Shown piece by piece: positions 1 through 12,135 of a DNA stretch of 64,000 nucleotides; positions within the stretch are counted from its first letter, which is position 1, and the number at the start of each line of letters is the position of its first letter. The notes below the pieces were generated by a model. It was not told the DNA's origin, searched no databases, and was given only the letters and a program-made list of their open reading frames with translations. Position numbers and translations under genes: made by a program. The stretch comes from Archilochus colubris. Lineage: Eukaryota; Chordata; Aves; Apodiformes; Trochilidae. The stretch spans positions 168,475,400 through 168,539,399 of the forward strand of contig CM041083.1 of assembly GCA_023079485.1 (NCBI GenBank), given 5' to 3'.

Positions 1-346
1 GGTGAGAAATATCTGGTCCAGTCCTAGGGTTCCCAGTACAAGATAGATATGAATATACTGGAGAAAGTACACCAAAAGGTCACACAGATGACTAAGGCAC
101 TGAAGCATTTCTGATATAAGGAGATACTGAGAGAGCTGGGACTGTTTAATGTGGGAGAAGGCTCTGGGGGATCTTATCAATCATTAGAGGTGCCCAGTGA
201 CAGGACAAGAGGCAATGAGGACAAACTGAAACAGAGGAAACTCCAGCTGAACCCAAGAAAACATGTTTTCCTTCTGAGGACTGTAAAATCCTGGCACAGG
301 TATCCAAGAGAGGTTGTGGAGTCTCTGTCCTCAGAAAAGGAACAGG
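1..346 (+). mobile_element. CR1: CR1 LINE 3' fragment, old
   Basis: Decayed CR1 retrotransposon tail in sense orientation. Characteristic CR1 segments follow in the right order: a block around 30-60 corresponding to the end of the reverse transcriptase region, 'gagagagctgggactgtt' at about 130, 'gtgcccagtgacagg' at about 190 and 'gaggttgtggagtctct' at about 310. The element begins before the window, has lost an internal piece after about 165, and fades out near 346 without the usual terminal octamer tail. Reading frames are broken, so it is non-functional. The divergence suggests an old insertion. The identification rests on recalled family sequence, not on a database comparison. Confidence 0.85.
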
Positions 347-2943
347 TTGTAACATATTTTCCTTTGCAGTGAGCTGTGATACTGTCTAAGAATTCCCATA
401 TTTGGTTTTGGAAAAGTGAAATGTTTTGAAAAAGATTTCCAACGTGACAACAACCACAGAAGCTGTGATTCTACCTGCACCTCACTCTTGGCCATGTACT
501 GTGAGATGGGTTCACCTATGTTGCTTCAGTGTTTCTCTTCAGTGGAGAGGCAGCACCCATGACTGAAAGTGATTTGAAAAGGTTTACTAAGGAAAAAAGA
601 CCAGATCCTACTCACTTCAGTCATGCAATTAATTCCTAGCAAAGCTAGCAAAACAACTTTGGAAAGGCAGTCAGAGAGATTTTAGCTCACATCTTGCAAA
701 CTTCCTTTTTTCCCTGATGATAGATTTCTGCAAATAGTACACATCCCACCCAACATTTCTTCCATGAGCAGCCACCCACAGGGAGCACACATCAAGTTGT
801 GAGTTACAGTAATGACCAGCTTTTCCAGCTCTTGCTGATAGCTCAGCAGCTTCTCTGGTACTCTAAGGGTTTGTCAAGCAGTAAACAGAAGCTGCAGCTG
901 GCCAGGATGCTAGGAGAAGAAAACGTAAATTTAAAGAAAAGTCTTTTTCTTGTTCTTGCTTAGAGCAGTGTTAACAGCAGAAATCTGTGGGACAGGGATG
1001 GGAATGCCTGTGAGAGGAAGCTACATGCAGACTTCCTACAAACAACTTAAAATATTGGTTAGCAGTATCAACATATTTTGGCTGCTTGCAAGTCCTTGCA
1101 TATTATCACAGTGCCAGGAAAGTACACAGCACCTCTGAGTCAAATAAAAGTTCTGGTTCCTGCACATAATCTACATTTAGGCAGAAGATTATAACTCATA
1201 GGGTGGGGATGAGCATATAATAATACCCCCAATAGTATCACATGACAACTTGAGCTGATTTTAACTCTGTTGTGTCTCTGTACACATATATAGCAAACCT
1301 ATCTTGTAAGCACTTTGCAGCCCTAAATTCCTGGAGAACTGGATAACTTCAGCACAGTGTGCCATTGTAAGCCTCTTTGTGAGTCCTGGTAGAGTACATA
1401 AGTGCCTTGATCACAGAGGTATCTCGCTCTGGGCATTTGAATTACAACATCTCATGTAGATACTTAAGTGAGACTTGTGAAATCTCTACACAGCTGACTA
1501 AGAAACATGAACTCCTAACTCAGGATCTGGTCTCCTGCCTCTTCATTGACTGTGTAGCAAACCTGAGCTCCTGCTGTGGGATTTATCTCACCTAATTTTA
1601 GCAGTCCAAATGTTTAGTTCTTGGCTGAGCTAATCTCCAAGCTGCTTCTACATTCAAGGGAGAGTGAAGGGTATTTCCAGGTAAGTGTTATTATTCCTAA
1701 GTTAGGCACTTATCTAGAGGTGTGATGTCTTGCTTTCTCTCAGAGGGTCTCTGACAATACATCATAGCAGTTGTTCATGTGACTAGCTCAGAACAAATGT
1801 CTGTGATCTACATGCTATATTACATAAAACAATCTGTAAGAACTTAAATATATAGTAATCGATTAAGCAGTGTAAAAATTGATTTGTAACCCCAAAGCTC
1901 CAGCACGTTTCTAACTACAGCAACAAGAAAGAATCACCTGTTCTGGAATTAGATGTCTATTTTATTGTAACATACAATTAAAGCTCCTGGAGGCATAAAC
2001 CTTCTGAAAACCATGGTACTGTTGAGTTCAGTGGAATAATACAGAGGAAGGTTCAAAGATATTTCAAAGATATCTCAGAGATGAATAGCAAATTATCTGT
2101 GTCCCACAGTCAGGACTCTATTAAATTAAGAAGGAAGTTTCATTTGAAAGACAAAAAGTAGCCCATCAGAGGCTATGACCAATACTAATTTACTGAGGGA
2201 AAAACTTGGCATATTGTAACATTTGTGAAATATTATGAAGATATTTTGTTCAGAAGTGTTAAACTTTTCCAATAAGCTAAACTGGCAAGAAGGGACTGAA
2301 AATACACACATTGGTATATCTCTCTTTAATAATTTAGTATAAAAAAAGAATACAATGAAATGAACTGTCAAGTATAAAAATCCTTTTAGTATTCTCTTTT
2401 CATGTTCAAAATCTTTGTTGTGTTTGAGCATCCATAATTGCTTTGCGTCAAGTTCCCTAAGACATTTCCGTCTGTCTTTCAGAAAACTTGAAAACGTTCT
2501 TTTGTACTTCTGTCTCCAGTAGAAAGCAGGCATTTCTTTCAGCCAGCAAGGTTACTTCTGGAGATTGTTTATCCTCTGCCTCTCTGTTGCTGATCTGGGA
2601 CCATCTTTCATTTGGCATGATACATGTATATTACTGTTTGCACCATCACTCACAGTTCATAACTTGGGATAATCCAGAAGGGCATTACACACCCCGTTCC
2701 TTCTGTTTAGCCATTGAAATAACTTTACTCAGAATCAAAAAGCTGAATGAAACAGCTGAGCCTGGCAGGCAGAGCAGCTAACATGGGAGTTCCTGAAGGG
2801 TTAGCTGCAGACCCAGTGCTCAGAGGTGGTGCAGTTGCAGGACGTGAGCTGAAAGATGCTCTGCGTGCATGTGCATGTGTTCTATTATCTGTTCAAGCTT
2901 TGTCCTTTGGGAAGGCTGTGGGGACAGTCTCTTGATCTCCTAT
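347..2943. other. Unique AT-rich sequence, no gene seen
   Basis: No exon, RNA gene or recognisable repeat. The longest open stretch is a minus-strand run of 135 codons at 2126-2533, rich in K, R and F. It lacks a matching acceptor and donor pair, and I regard it as chance. Confidence 0.5.
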
Positions 2944-2963
2944 CAAGCCTACTGATAGGCTTG
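2944..2963. repeat. Perfect 8-bp inverted repeat (hairpin)
   Basis: Arms CAAGCCTA (2944-2951) and TAGGCTTG (2956-2963) are exact reverse complements around a 4-base loop CTGA. No T-run follows and there is no gene context, so this is a structure only. Confidence 0.8.
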
Positions 2964-5639
2964 TCGGTGCTTCTGTGAGACCCATCTGGCCATGACTAGC
3001 AGGGCTTTGATCAGAGTCAGTGCTTGAAATCATCAAGCAGCTAATCCCTCCCAAATTACTGAGAGCATGAGACTATGCAGTAAGAATTTATGTATAAATC
3101 ATTTGCCTGGAGTGCTTTGGAACAAGGAAAATGAAGGAAGAAAAGAAAAAAAAGACGGATGTCACACAACCTAAAGAAGGGATAGTTAGGAAAAACACAT
3201 CTGGAAAACATCTCTGTTGCAGATTCAAGGGAATCAGGAGGAACTCATCACTAAGAAATAATCTGTACAACAGTTCAGGGTCTGTAGTACAATGGAAAAG
3301 GGTACCATTTTTTAAACTTGCTCCAATTGCAGAAAATACTCATGTCTGAACCACTGACAAAGCCCTGTGCAAGTGATATGGAAGGCTTAGGGATCAATTT
3401 TCTACACAATATAGTGCAAGGTGGGGCACAAGCCACCAGCAGCTCCCACCATCATAGCACACTTCAGAACAGCATCAACATCTCCTTGAAACCCTGCCTG
3501 TCTTATACAAGGGAAAAAAAAGCTGAGAAGTTGACACCTCAGCATGAGTGATATGTATCATGTATCTGTCAGTAAAAGAAACTACCCTGAAATTTCTAAA
3601 AAAAAAAAAAAAATGCTGACAATTTCCTACCTCAAAAAATACTGTCATGGAAAGATAAATTTGATTTCATCTCAGCAGATAAAAGGGCACTGATCTAAGA
3701 ACTAAAGACAAAGATTTTTTAGGAGCAAGTTATCATGGCTTAATTACATTTATTATGAGCAGACAGAAAAAAAGTCAGTAATAAATATGGTTGGTGATTT
3801 AAAAGAGACAGTTTCATAAAGCTGAAAAGAACTATAGGCTGATAGAACTGGAGAAAGGCATGAATTATTTGGAAAATCATTAAATATTTATTTGATGGCC
3901 AAAAAGCTACCATCCCACATCTGAAAAATTGTGACATTAGTTATACAACTTGACTTCAGCAGAGAGAACAAAAGCACCTACAAATGCTAAAATATATTTG
4001 TAATATCTGTGTGTGTGCACCAGTTGGGGCGGTAAAAGAACAAAGAAGGGGAACGCAACAGAAACAGATATAAATTTAGGAGATAGAAAGCTGAGGAAAT
4101 CGATTAAGGAAACAAACAAACAAACAAAAGAAACAATTTAAAAAAAAGAGATGTTAGAGACATAGGTAATAAAAAAATCTAAATGTAAGGAATCCTGCCA
4201 GAGGTGCTGGTTTTGTTCCTAAATGAGTAAGGTAGGGCTATCAATAATAATACAGAAAAGACAAGTGTATTTAAAAAAAATATTTCCTTTCTTTATTTCA
4301 GAAAATGATTATATATTCATATTACATTAAAATAATAAATAAGTTCATTCATTATAATAACAAATTTTTCATAGGTTTTCTTTACATACAAATACATATA
4401 ACAAAGAACAATAAAATTTTTATTATCTCTACTGAGAAATACAGTGAGTTTTGAATGAGATTTAATCTGAGTTACCTGGATCTATATTTAGAAATGTTAT
4501 AAACAAGTCATTTGTTAGCCAGAGGGGTCCAGAGGAAACATCAGGCTGGGAGTCTACATTTTTTAAAGAGATCACTTTAAACTCCTAAAGTCACTTCAGA
4601 CTCCTAAAGCACTGAACAGATTTCCTTCTTCATCTTGAAATGCCAATGCTTTCTTCAGTAGAATGCCTGCTATTTGTTAGGCACTTCACAAAGTCTCGTA
4701 TAAATTCTTTCTGTGCATTTGATGAGTTGTGTTTTTGGCAAGAGAGGATGTCAGCACCTGCTGCTTTTGAAGGCAGACTTTTTGTGGAAGGCTGTATATA
4801 AATATATATTAAGAATGTTTTAACATAACATTTGAGACATAAATATTAATTTCCTACTGCAAACTATAGATGAACAAGGTATTCTAATTCCTTCAGATTG
4901 CTGAGCCCTTTGTTTTGGAATGTTTGCCACTTTTCTGTCTGTTGCCCCTTGATCCCATGTTTTCTGTATAAAGCAAGATACATCTTCATTGCATGTTTCC
5001 TGGATTTGGAGAAGGAAAATATGCAGTAGTGAAGCTGACTGGAATAGTGGTCACAGTTCTCCTGTGACCAATATATGAAAGTTGCTGAGAATGGGATCCT
5101 TTAATAATTCCCCTCCCTGCTAGCCTGAAATCCTTTATAAAAACTAGCAAACAAGCAAACAAAGCCCCTCATCTGACAAGGAGCAGTTCCTTTACGTGTT
5201 TATTTGTGCAAGGTGGGCAGGGTGGTGAGACTGGCTGCCTGCCAAGCATTTCACCTGAAGTGTCGCACATGGTGCTGCACTACTGATGCTCAAGAGTGTA
5301 CACAGCAGAGGTCAATGAGGTTGATGTACTCAAAAAGCAAGCCTGAGCAGAGGCCATGAAACCAGACATGAGACTAAGCTCTAAACACAAGCCACTGCAT
5401 CAATTTGAGGTAAATATCAAGGTCTCTGTTCACTGCAGCTGGCAGGAAAATGGTATTTTCTGTGGGAGCCTTTTATGTTTTATCAAACCCATGGGGACAT
5501 TTTTGGTTTCCATGTAATTAAAAAAATCAAAATTGAAACCTTTTTCTTTCTATTTCTAATATCTGAAGCACAGACAAAAGGAATGTTTTCTTACATAAGC
5601 AAAAGAAGCAAATATTTGCCTCCAAGTTTTTCATCTAAA
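2964..5639. other. Unique sequence with microsatellites
   Basis: Contains a 16-base A run at 3598-3613, a (CAAA)n tract at about 4110-4130 and a very AT-rich block at about 4265-4440. No exon-like segment found. Confidence 0.5.
4110..4130 (+). repeat. (CAAA)n microsatellite
   Basis: Four to five consecutive AAAC/CAAA units, the last ending in AAAAG. Confidence 0.85.
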
Positions 5640-5870
5640 TGAAAACATGCAAAAGCATTTTTACATGTTAATAAAAGCAAGTCCTTCTACTGGTTATTAT
5701 CCTCCTTTCTCACTCATGCATATTACTGTGATCCAAGCAGAGAATGAGCAGGCTTTCAAACCTTCCTTAGCATGCAAATGAAGCCTGGGCTTATGCATTA
5801 CCTCTTTGCATCTGAAAGCAACTTGAGTGTCGCAGCACAGCCTTGTTCAGAAAATGTGACTCTTCCTCAG
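5640..5870. promoter_or_regulatory. Possible regulatory block with octamer motif
   Basis: A stretch of mixed composition holding ATGCAAAT (5772-5779), the consensus POU-domain octamer, followed closely by TTATGCATTA and CTTTGCAT. Other homeodomain-type AT-rich words lie upstream. In vertebrate deserts such clusters are sometimes conserved enhancers. Only the motifs are visible here, and activity or conservation is inference. Confidence 0.2.
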
Positions 5871-6265
5871 CACATCTAGAAAACATTTTCCATCCTTGAT
5901 GTGTAGGACTAAACCCGATCCAAATGGCAATAAATCTGAGAGAGAAGAGTGGGTGACAGTAACGAAGAAAATGAAAATAGGTGGTTATTTTGTTGCTATG
6001 TGTTTCAATATGAAGGAATTAAAGCACTTCCCTCCAGATGTACACTAAAAATCAGATATGACGGACTGTCTAATTACTTTCTGAATTGTTGCCTGAGTTA
6101 ATTAAGCACAGGCCATGGAGCAGAGCCTCTGCAAAGGCAAATCACTGTGTGTTTTTTACACCAAAAGGAAGACTGGACCTTCTCCATCCCACCCATCAAG
6201 TGTGCATAGGTCCAAAACAGGTGCCTGTAGTCCTCCCGAGCATGTATATCCCCTTTCTCCCAGTG

Positions 6266-6294
6266 TTTTTTGTTTTGTTTTGTTTTGTTTTGTT
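6266..6294 (+). repeat. (TTTTG)n microsatellite
   Basis: Five consecutive TTTTG-type units after a short T run. The tract opens long spurious reading frames across 6086-6500 on both strands, which are artefacts. Confidence 0.9.
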
Positions 6295-8445
6295 TATGGA
6301 CATGGTCAATTTCAGTACTCAGTTTAGCTCTTTCCAAACTGCCTTGCATAGGGAACAGAGGACAATTTTTGGCAGTGACAGTCATCTGAATTCTGCTTTG
6401 TGTGCAGTTAGATTTACTTCTAACACTTCTGAATGTCGTTGCCTGTATTGTTGCTTTTGTCCCAAACGCTCTTTTTGTTGGTCGGCTCTGTATTGAAATC
6501 ACAGTTAAGCCATTCAGGATGGTATTTTCTCTGCAGAGTGAAAAGTGTGTGAAAGCAGTTGAAGGTCACACGTATTATAACAAAACAAAAGAAAGAAATA
6601 ATAGGGCATCCATTCTGAAGTCCTCGCACTTCCAGCATATTATTGCCTCGGTGATTTCGGTGCGGATAAGAAGAGTTACAGAGGCAAGGGGGAATCTTAA
6701 TCCAGCTGCTCCTTTCAGCATATACAATGAAAAGTATGGGGGGGGGTTCCTCTTCCCTAGACCCTTCCTGCCATTCTATGTCTCACGCCCAGAATGGTCT
6801 TTAGATTATTGACATCCCTGCCAATCTACCCTGGAGACAAATATTCCATTTGTGGGTATCTGCAGTGGCATCCATTGGTAGGGGTTCCTCTCAGAGGGAT
6901 TGAGCTCCTCAGATCATCTTCTCCCAAGCCAGGCTCTGGGTATTGCAGATCCCAAGTCCCATTTTAACTGTACAAATGCTGCACATTTGCAGGTCTGTGA
7001 CTGGATCTCGATTAAGTGATGGAATAATCAGATTCCTCCAGAAAAGAGACAGAGTTTTCCTCCATTCCAGCAAACAAAGTGTCTGGGAGGAGGGCAAAAA
7101 CAGAAGAGAAAGGGAGTAGGGGTGTATTTCATTACAGTTCCTTCCTCTCTCAAGGTCTGTAACACCTTAGTCAGGAAAAACAGTCTGCATTAATTGAAGT
7201 CTAATTAATTGATTTCTGTATGGGTCTTCCCAGCCTGACAGTGTACCCAAATGCTTTCTTTTTTCTTCACAGGTTTCAGGTTTTAGCCCTTCTTTATTGC
7301 TCTATTTATGCTTCAGTAGGACAGCTCAGTCTGATTTGGAAGCAGACATTTAACACCTTTGAATTTGTGAGAAACACAGCTTTTAAACATTGTATGGTGG
7401 TAGGTACTGTATTTGTGGTAGGTAGTCCATACAAAGCAGCTGTAAAAAAACCCTGGGTGTCTTTAAAAGACATTGGGATGTCACAGCTGTAAGAGAAATG
7501 GAGTGCTCACACAGTTCAGAAACCCTCCTGCAGCATAACCCTCCAGTCCAAAAGAGAAGGGGAACAGAGGGTTGAGTCCACCTTTCCTCCAACTGGCAGA
7601 GGAGGGGTCATAACACGTCTCAGTTTAGTAGCAATGGCTTCCCAAATAGCCTTTGCTTTCTGAGTCCTTGTCTAACTGCATCTTAGGAGTACCATTTTGG
7701 TCCTCTGCCTGACAGTTCAAACACTGGCAGCAAGCCCTAACTTAATGTCCAAGCACTTCAGCACAGTCATTAACCCTAGATTTTTTTTTCCCACAGACCA
7801 GATGTTCCCTCAGATGAGGAATATAATTCCCTCAGAGTATAAAGCACAATGCAGATCCATGAGCTAGCTTACAAACCAGAAGAGTTAAAGCCACTCTACT
7901 TCCCTACCTATATAGTATTATATATATTACATCAGCAAAGTGCTCTAGCCAGGCTTATAAACTTGGTTCAATAAACTGCTGGAGAAAATAAACCAGCTGG
8001 CTGGACTGCAGCCAGTCTCATAGAGTAGCTAACCTAAAAGAAGTACCAAAACTAGTTAGTGACAGAATAGACTGAGTAAATATTTGGGTGCTTAGCCTCT
8101 ATGCTGCCTGAGCTCTGTTGCTCTCAACTCCTGAGCTAGTGCGTTTGAAGCTTACTCAGGTAGGTATTACTGGGGGGGGAATACTAATCGTGGCCTGGTA
8201 CAAAGCAGGAGAGAATAACATTCTCCTCCTTTTTACCTCCCAGAAGCAGAGTTATATATGGGGCTATTTGCCTGAGTATATATAGCCTCGCTGTCAGGGC
8301 TGGCTGGTAGAGAGGCTTTGTTCTTCCACACAGAGCCCTAAATCATCAGTCCTGGGTCCACCAAAAGAGGGTATTTCAAACAGGGAGTGTGAATATTAGT
8401 ACCTCATTTAATTGTTTCCATTCAGCTAAATTATTTGGTTGAGAT
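6295..8445. other. Unique sequence, no gene seen
   Basis: Includes a 9-base G run at 6738-6746 and TAATTA-rich stretches near 7185-7215. No exon with both splice sites was found. Confidence 0.5.
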
Positions 8446-8518
8446 AAATTCTGCTCTCTATTATCCTGGTGCAATTCATTGATTTCACAATGTCCAAGTG
8501 TAATTGTGTGCAGAATTT
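8446..8518. repeat. Ancient palindromic interspersed repeat
   Basis: A 73-bp near-palindrome: AAATTCTG (8446-8453) at the left end pairs exactly with CAGAATTT (8511-8518) at the right. Inside, GGTGCAATTCATTGA and CAAGTGTAATTG lie on opposite sides of the centre and are partly complementary. The pattern of a 'gaattctg...gtgcaatt...ttcaatgg...tacac...cagaattt' fold-back resembles an old repeat scattered in reptile and bird genomes. I cannot give its library name from memory. Confidence 0.5.
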
Positions 8519-10407
8519 GGCTATTAATGTAATTTTAATAAAAGTTTCTTAACATGTATTCCATAAATCTATTATTTTGCAGCTAGAGTTTTCTAATCAG
8601 AGAGAAGATATCTCCTGAGATTGCCACTCATTTGATAAGGTAGGCAATAGGTAATAAATACCACTGTATTAGAAATGTAAGTGAAAATTGGAAGTTGCTT
8701 TATAATGAGAGCAGATTAAATATGGTACATTTGCTTAAGTATCTTTATAATGTAACCTGGCTTTTCATCTTCATCTTTGGTTTAAAACATTTTCTCTGGG
8801 TTTAACTCTTTGTAGAGGCTAGAACACCTCTGCACAATTGGAATAAACAAGATTCTTAAACTAAATGCATATTGAGCCAAAACTTCCTCAGCAACACCTG
8901 TGCATAGGAAGTCATAACAGGATTTAAAGCAGTGCTGAAGGTCACCTCTTTTGTATCACAGGACATTACATTTCTCCCCTGTAAGTAAATCCAATAACTT
9001 ACTCAAATTAAAATGTTTCAGCCCCCTAGAGACCTAACTGTTAAGTGCTTCAGTCAGAGATCAGATGAAACAGAGCTACCGCAATGCCCTAGACCTTTGA
9101 AATGCTAAATAAAATAGAGGTGCAGTACTCTTGTATAGCAGTACAAAGCCAGAGTCCCTGATGCTCTGAGTTAGGGTGAAGCCACCTTTGCCTCTGACCA
9201 TGTGGATTTTACACAGTGGGCAAGGAGCAAACCACGAGGGTTCTTCTGTACCAAACAGGAGCCATGTCCAGTTCTTCTCTGGGGGGAAGTTTTCCTGACC
9301 TTGAAGACAAAAATCTATCTTTTTGTTTACTCTGTCTTAACGTTGGGCTGGAAGTGTTGGTAGGAATGCCCCCCACCTTTTTTCCTATGGACTCAGCATA
9401 CATGGAATGACTGCAGTATTTATCCATGCTTTGTGGTATTCATCCGGATCAATGTGTTATCAATCTATGGAACTAGTCCAGTGGTCTTGACTCCTTGCAT
9501 GTAGTTAGAAATAGTTCTAATCTTATTTAAAACTCACTTCTGCAAAGTTACCTTTTGTTATGTATGGATGAGCTTCTTCCAACTTCTGTATTCAGATGCA
9601 ATGCCTCACTCAGTGTGGGTCAACAAGAATGAGCCCTTCCCTATCACTCCCAACCAGCTATTAGATCTCATTTCTGTAGAGAAGGAACTAAAGTCAGTGA
9701 AAAGTAAATAAAGCCAGTGATTGCCTCTCAAGTACCTTTTCTGTAAATAGAAGAGGACAAGTTCTGCTGTTCTCCCCATTAGATTTTCCACATTGTCCTT
9801 CAGCTGAGGATATCGTTTCATAGTACCCTTAAGAATCTGTGTTCAGATCAAAGATTACCCCACTACTTCTGCTCAGTTATCCCTTTTTAGATATACAAGC
9901 CTATCTTTGTTTCCCCACAGCACTGCATGGTTTTCTGTAATTATTCAGAGCAGCCTCCTACATCCACCTCTGATGATTATGCTCATGTAGCCCCAATGTA
10001 ATTTATTTCTCAGGAGCTATGGTTTCATCTCCTGGGCTTTGCCTGCTTTCTGAAAGGCAGGAGTCTAAATCAAGATATGAAAGAAGCAAGGAAAATGGCT
10101 TTGAGCATCCCTTTTTGACCGAAAGATTTCAATTACTTTTCTGGCCTTGCTGAGAGCTGCAGGAATGACCTTGCTTAATGTAATTTGGTATACAAGAGAG
10201 GTTCCTCAGCTCAGAAGAGTTTGCTTCCTCTTCAGCTGCTTAATGTTGCCAAAGGGTTATAAATAAGGGCTAAGGAAAACAAGTATTGTTTTAATACTCA
10301 CAGTTGGAATGCTGAGATATTTAGGGCACTTACAACCTAGACACTTTACATCATCTATGTGATAGATGTTCAAGGCTGTTCTGAGGTATAATCCAGAAAA
10401 CCTGATA
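8519..10407. other. Unique AT-rich sequence, no gene seen
   Basis: No repeat or exon recognised. Short open frames around 9209-9427 occur on both strands and have no splice support. Confidence 0.5.
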
Positions 10408-10425
10408 TTTTTTTTTTTTTTTTTT
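10408..10425 (+). repeat. Poly-T tract (18 bases)
   Basis: Eighteen uninterrupted T. No SINE body or target duplication is recognised beside it. Confidence 0.9.
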
Positions 10426-10773
10426 GTCCTAGGAAAATGGCAACAGAGTTTACATTATCAAACTGTCATACAAATAGATCAATTAGGAAACCAGAGGTTG
10501 CATGTTTAAAAAATAATGGCTATGTAAACATAAAAGACACTTTGAAAAAGGGACATTTGTACTGGATCTAGCAGCATGACTTAAAATGATTAGCTTGGCA
10601 GAGCAGCATATATCATACAAAATGCCAAAATGATGGGAAAAAGTATTCGAATGTGTCATGTACCACACAGAAAAGGTGGAACCAAACTGTGAAGTGCTGT
10701 GAGATATAATGTTCAAGGTGCAATACATGATGAGCCAGAATAGAAAGAGATGACAGCAACCAGACAGCAGACC

Positions 10774-10802
10774 AAAATAAAATAAAATAAAATAAAATAA
10801 AA
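10774..10802 (+). repeat. (AAAAT)n microsatellite
   Basis: Five perfect AAAAT units followed by AAAA. This low-complexity stretch creates a hydrophobic F/I/L run on the minus strand that should not be read as a membrane protein. Confidence 0.9.
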
Positions 10803-11724
10803 GATGTCATGCTGTCTTTGATCCTGTTTAGAAGAGAAAAGCAATGGCACAGTAAAGCTTTCACTGTATCAGAGAATCTGCAAGTGTAGGAGAGATTGCT
10901 TGTGAGAGGGGGCTTGAACCTGGAAGTTTACATGCAGCTCTCCCATTAACTCCCATTCAACTGGAGTTCAGTGCACAGAGCACCACAAAGATCAGCTTTG
11001 AGATAAGTCAGTAAGTGGCTTGAAGACAAAAAAGACATATGCAAAGAAAAATACCATTGATCAATATCACACTGCTCTGTCACAGAGCTTTACACTGTAT
11101 TAGCTCACAAGCTTTGGAGACAAAGCATGTCTTTAATGAAGCATGAGTATTACATAAGGCTTTACCATCTTCCAAAAGTAGCCAGATCTTCGCAGAAGGG
11201 TTTGAAGATTGCTAAGGAAGCATCAGTTCAATCTCTGTAAGATGCAAAGGGAGGCAAGCAGTAATCTTGCATGTGGAAAGCAAGTTTTAGAGGGGATCAG
11301 CACTGCTATTTGTTTCTCAAAAGAGAAACTCTTTTCAAAAACTCAGTTGTGTTAAACAGTGTATTAGCTCTCAAAGTGTTTTTCTAGTGAGAGAATTTGC
11401 GGCACCTGCACAGGGAGTGGGGAAGCAGAATGAAGGGCAAGCATTAAATACACATTTTCTACTATTTTGCAACTTCTTCTTCAGATCAGCTAGCAAGCCA
11501 CATTTTTGGCAACACATCTGTAATGGAATACTTCTGACCAACCAATTTTATTTTATTTTTTTAAAGCAAGCATTATATTTAAAGCTATTAATAGGTGAAT
11601 TATATATTAAGCATATGAGGCAAACTTCATCATACCCTGCTTAGCACCTGGTCAAGAAAACCTCCGTGTCATGTCAGGCCAATCACTGGATGGTCATTTT
11701 CAAGGCAATGGTTGGATAAAAATG
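10803..11724. other. Unique sequence, no gene seen
   Basis: No exon, RNA or repeat recognised. Confidence 0.45.
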
Positions 11725-12135
11725 AAAGAGTCCAGAGGAAAACAGAAATGATCAAAGGTCTAAAAAACACAGTCCAGTGGAGGAGATGGAAAGAATTGGG
11801 TTCCATTCACTTGTAAGGACCAAAGGGCCACCATTTTTTAACATTAAAAATTTTGCTGCAAAAAAAATTGGAAAGGGATAATTTGATCTCTATGCTCATT
11901 CTGATAGATCAAGAGTATATAAGCTTAAACTGTTTCAAAGAAAATTTAGACCAGATATCTAGGAAAACCTTCCTAATGTTAAGGGATTGGATGAAGTTTA
12001 TGGGGGAGTCTCACCATCAGACATTTTAAAAGGAGTACATGAAAGAGAGAAATGTTTACTCATCGCTGATTCTACCTTGAGGCTGAGGATGGATGAAATG
12101 GTCTGTCTAGGTCAATTCAGCCTAGATTTATGAGC
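11725..12135 (+). mobile_element. CR1: CR1-type LINE 3' tail, very old
   Basis: Strongly diverged sense-strand CR1 tail. Recognisable pieces in order are a block around 11730-11800 equivalent to 'gtccag..gaggaaacaaaaatgat..aaggtct' and 'gaaagaattgggtt', then 'aaatttagaccagatatctaggaaaaccttcctaat' spread over 11940-11980, and an ending 'gattctaccttgaggctgaggatggatgaaatgg' around 12068-12100. The latter corresponds to the 'gattctgccttgggg..gatggattagatgacc' ending of old reptile/bird CR1 subfamilies. A short A-rich interruption sits near 11840-11880. No open frame remains. Confidence 0.7.

Noticed and set aside
2126..2533. 135-codon minus-strand frame rich in K/R
   Set aside because: No acceptor upstream, no GT donor at the end of the protein-like part, and no family recognised.
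6086..6502. Overlapping open frames of 134-136 codons on both strands
   Set aside because: They run through the (TTTTG)n tract, which lacks stops in several frames. No domain or splice support.
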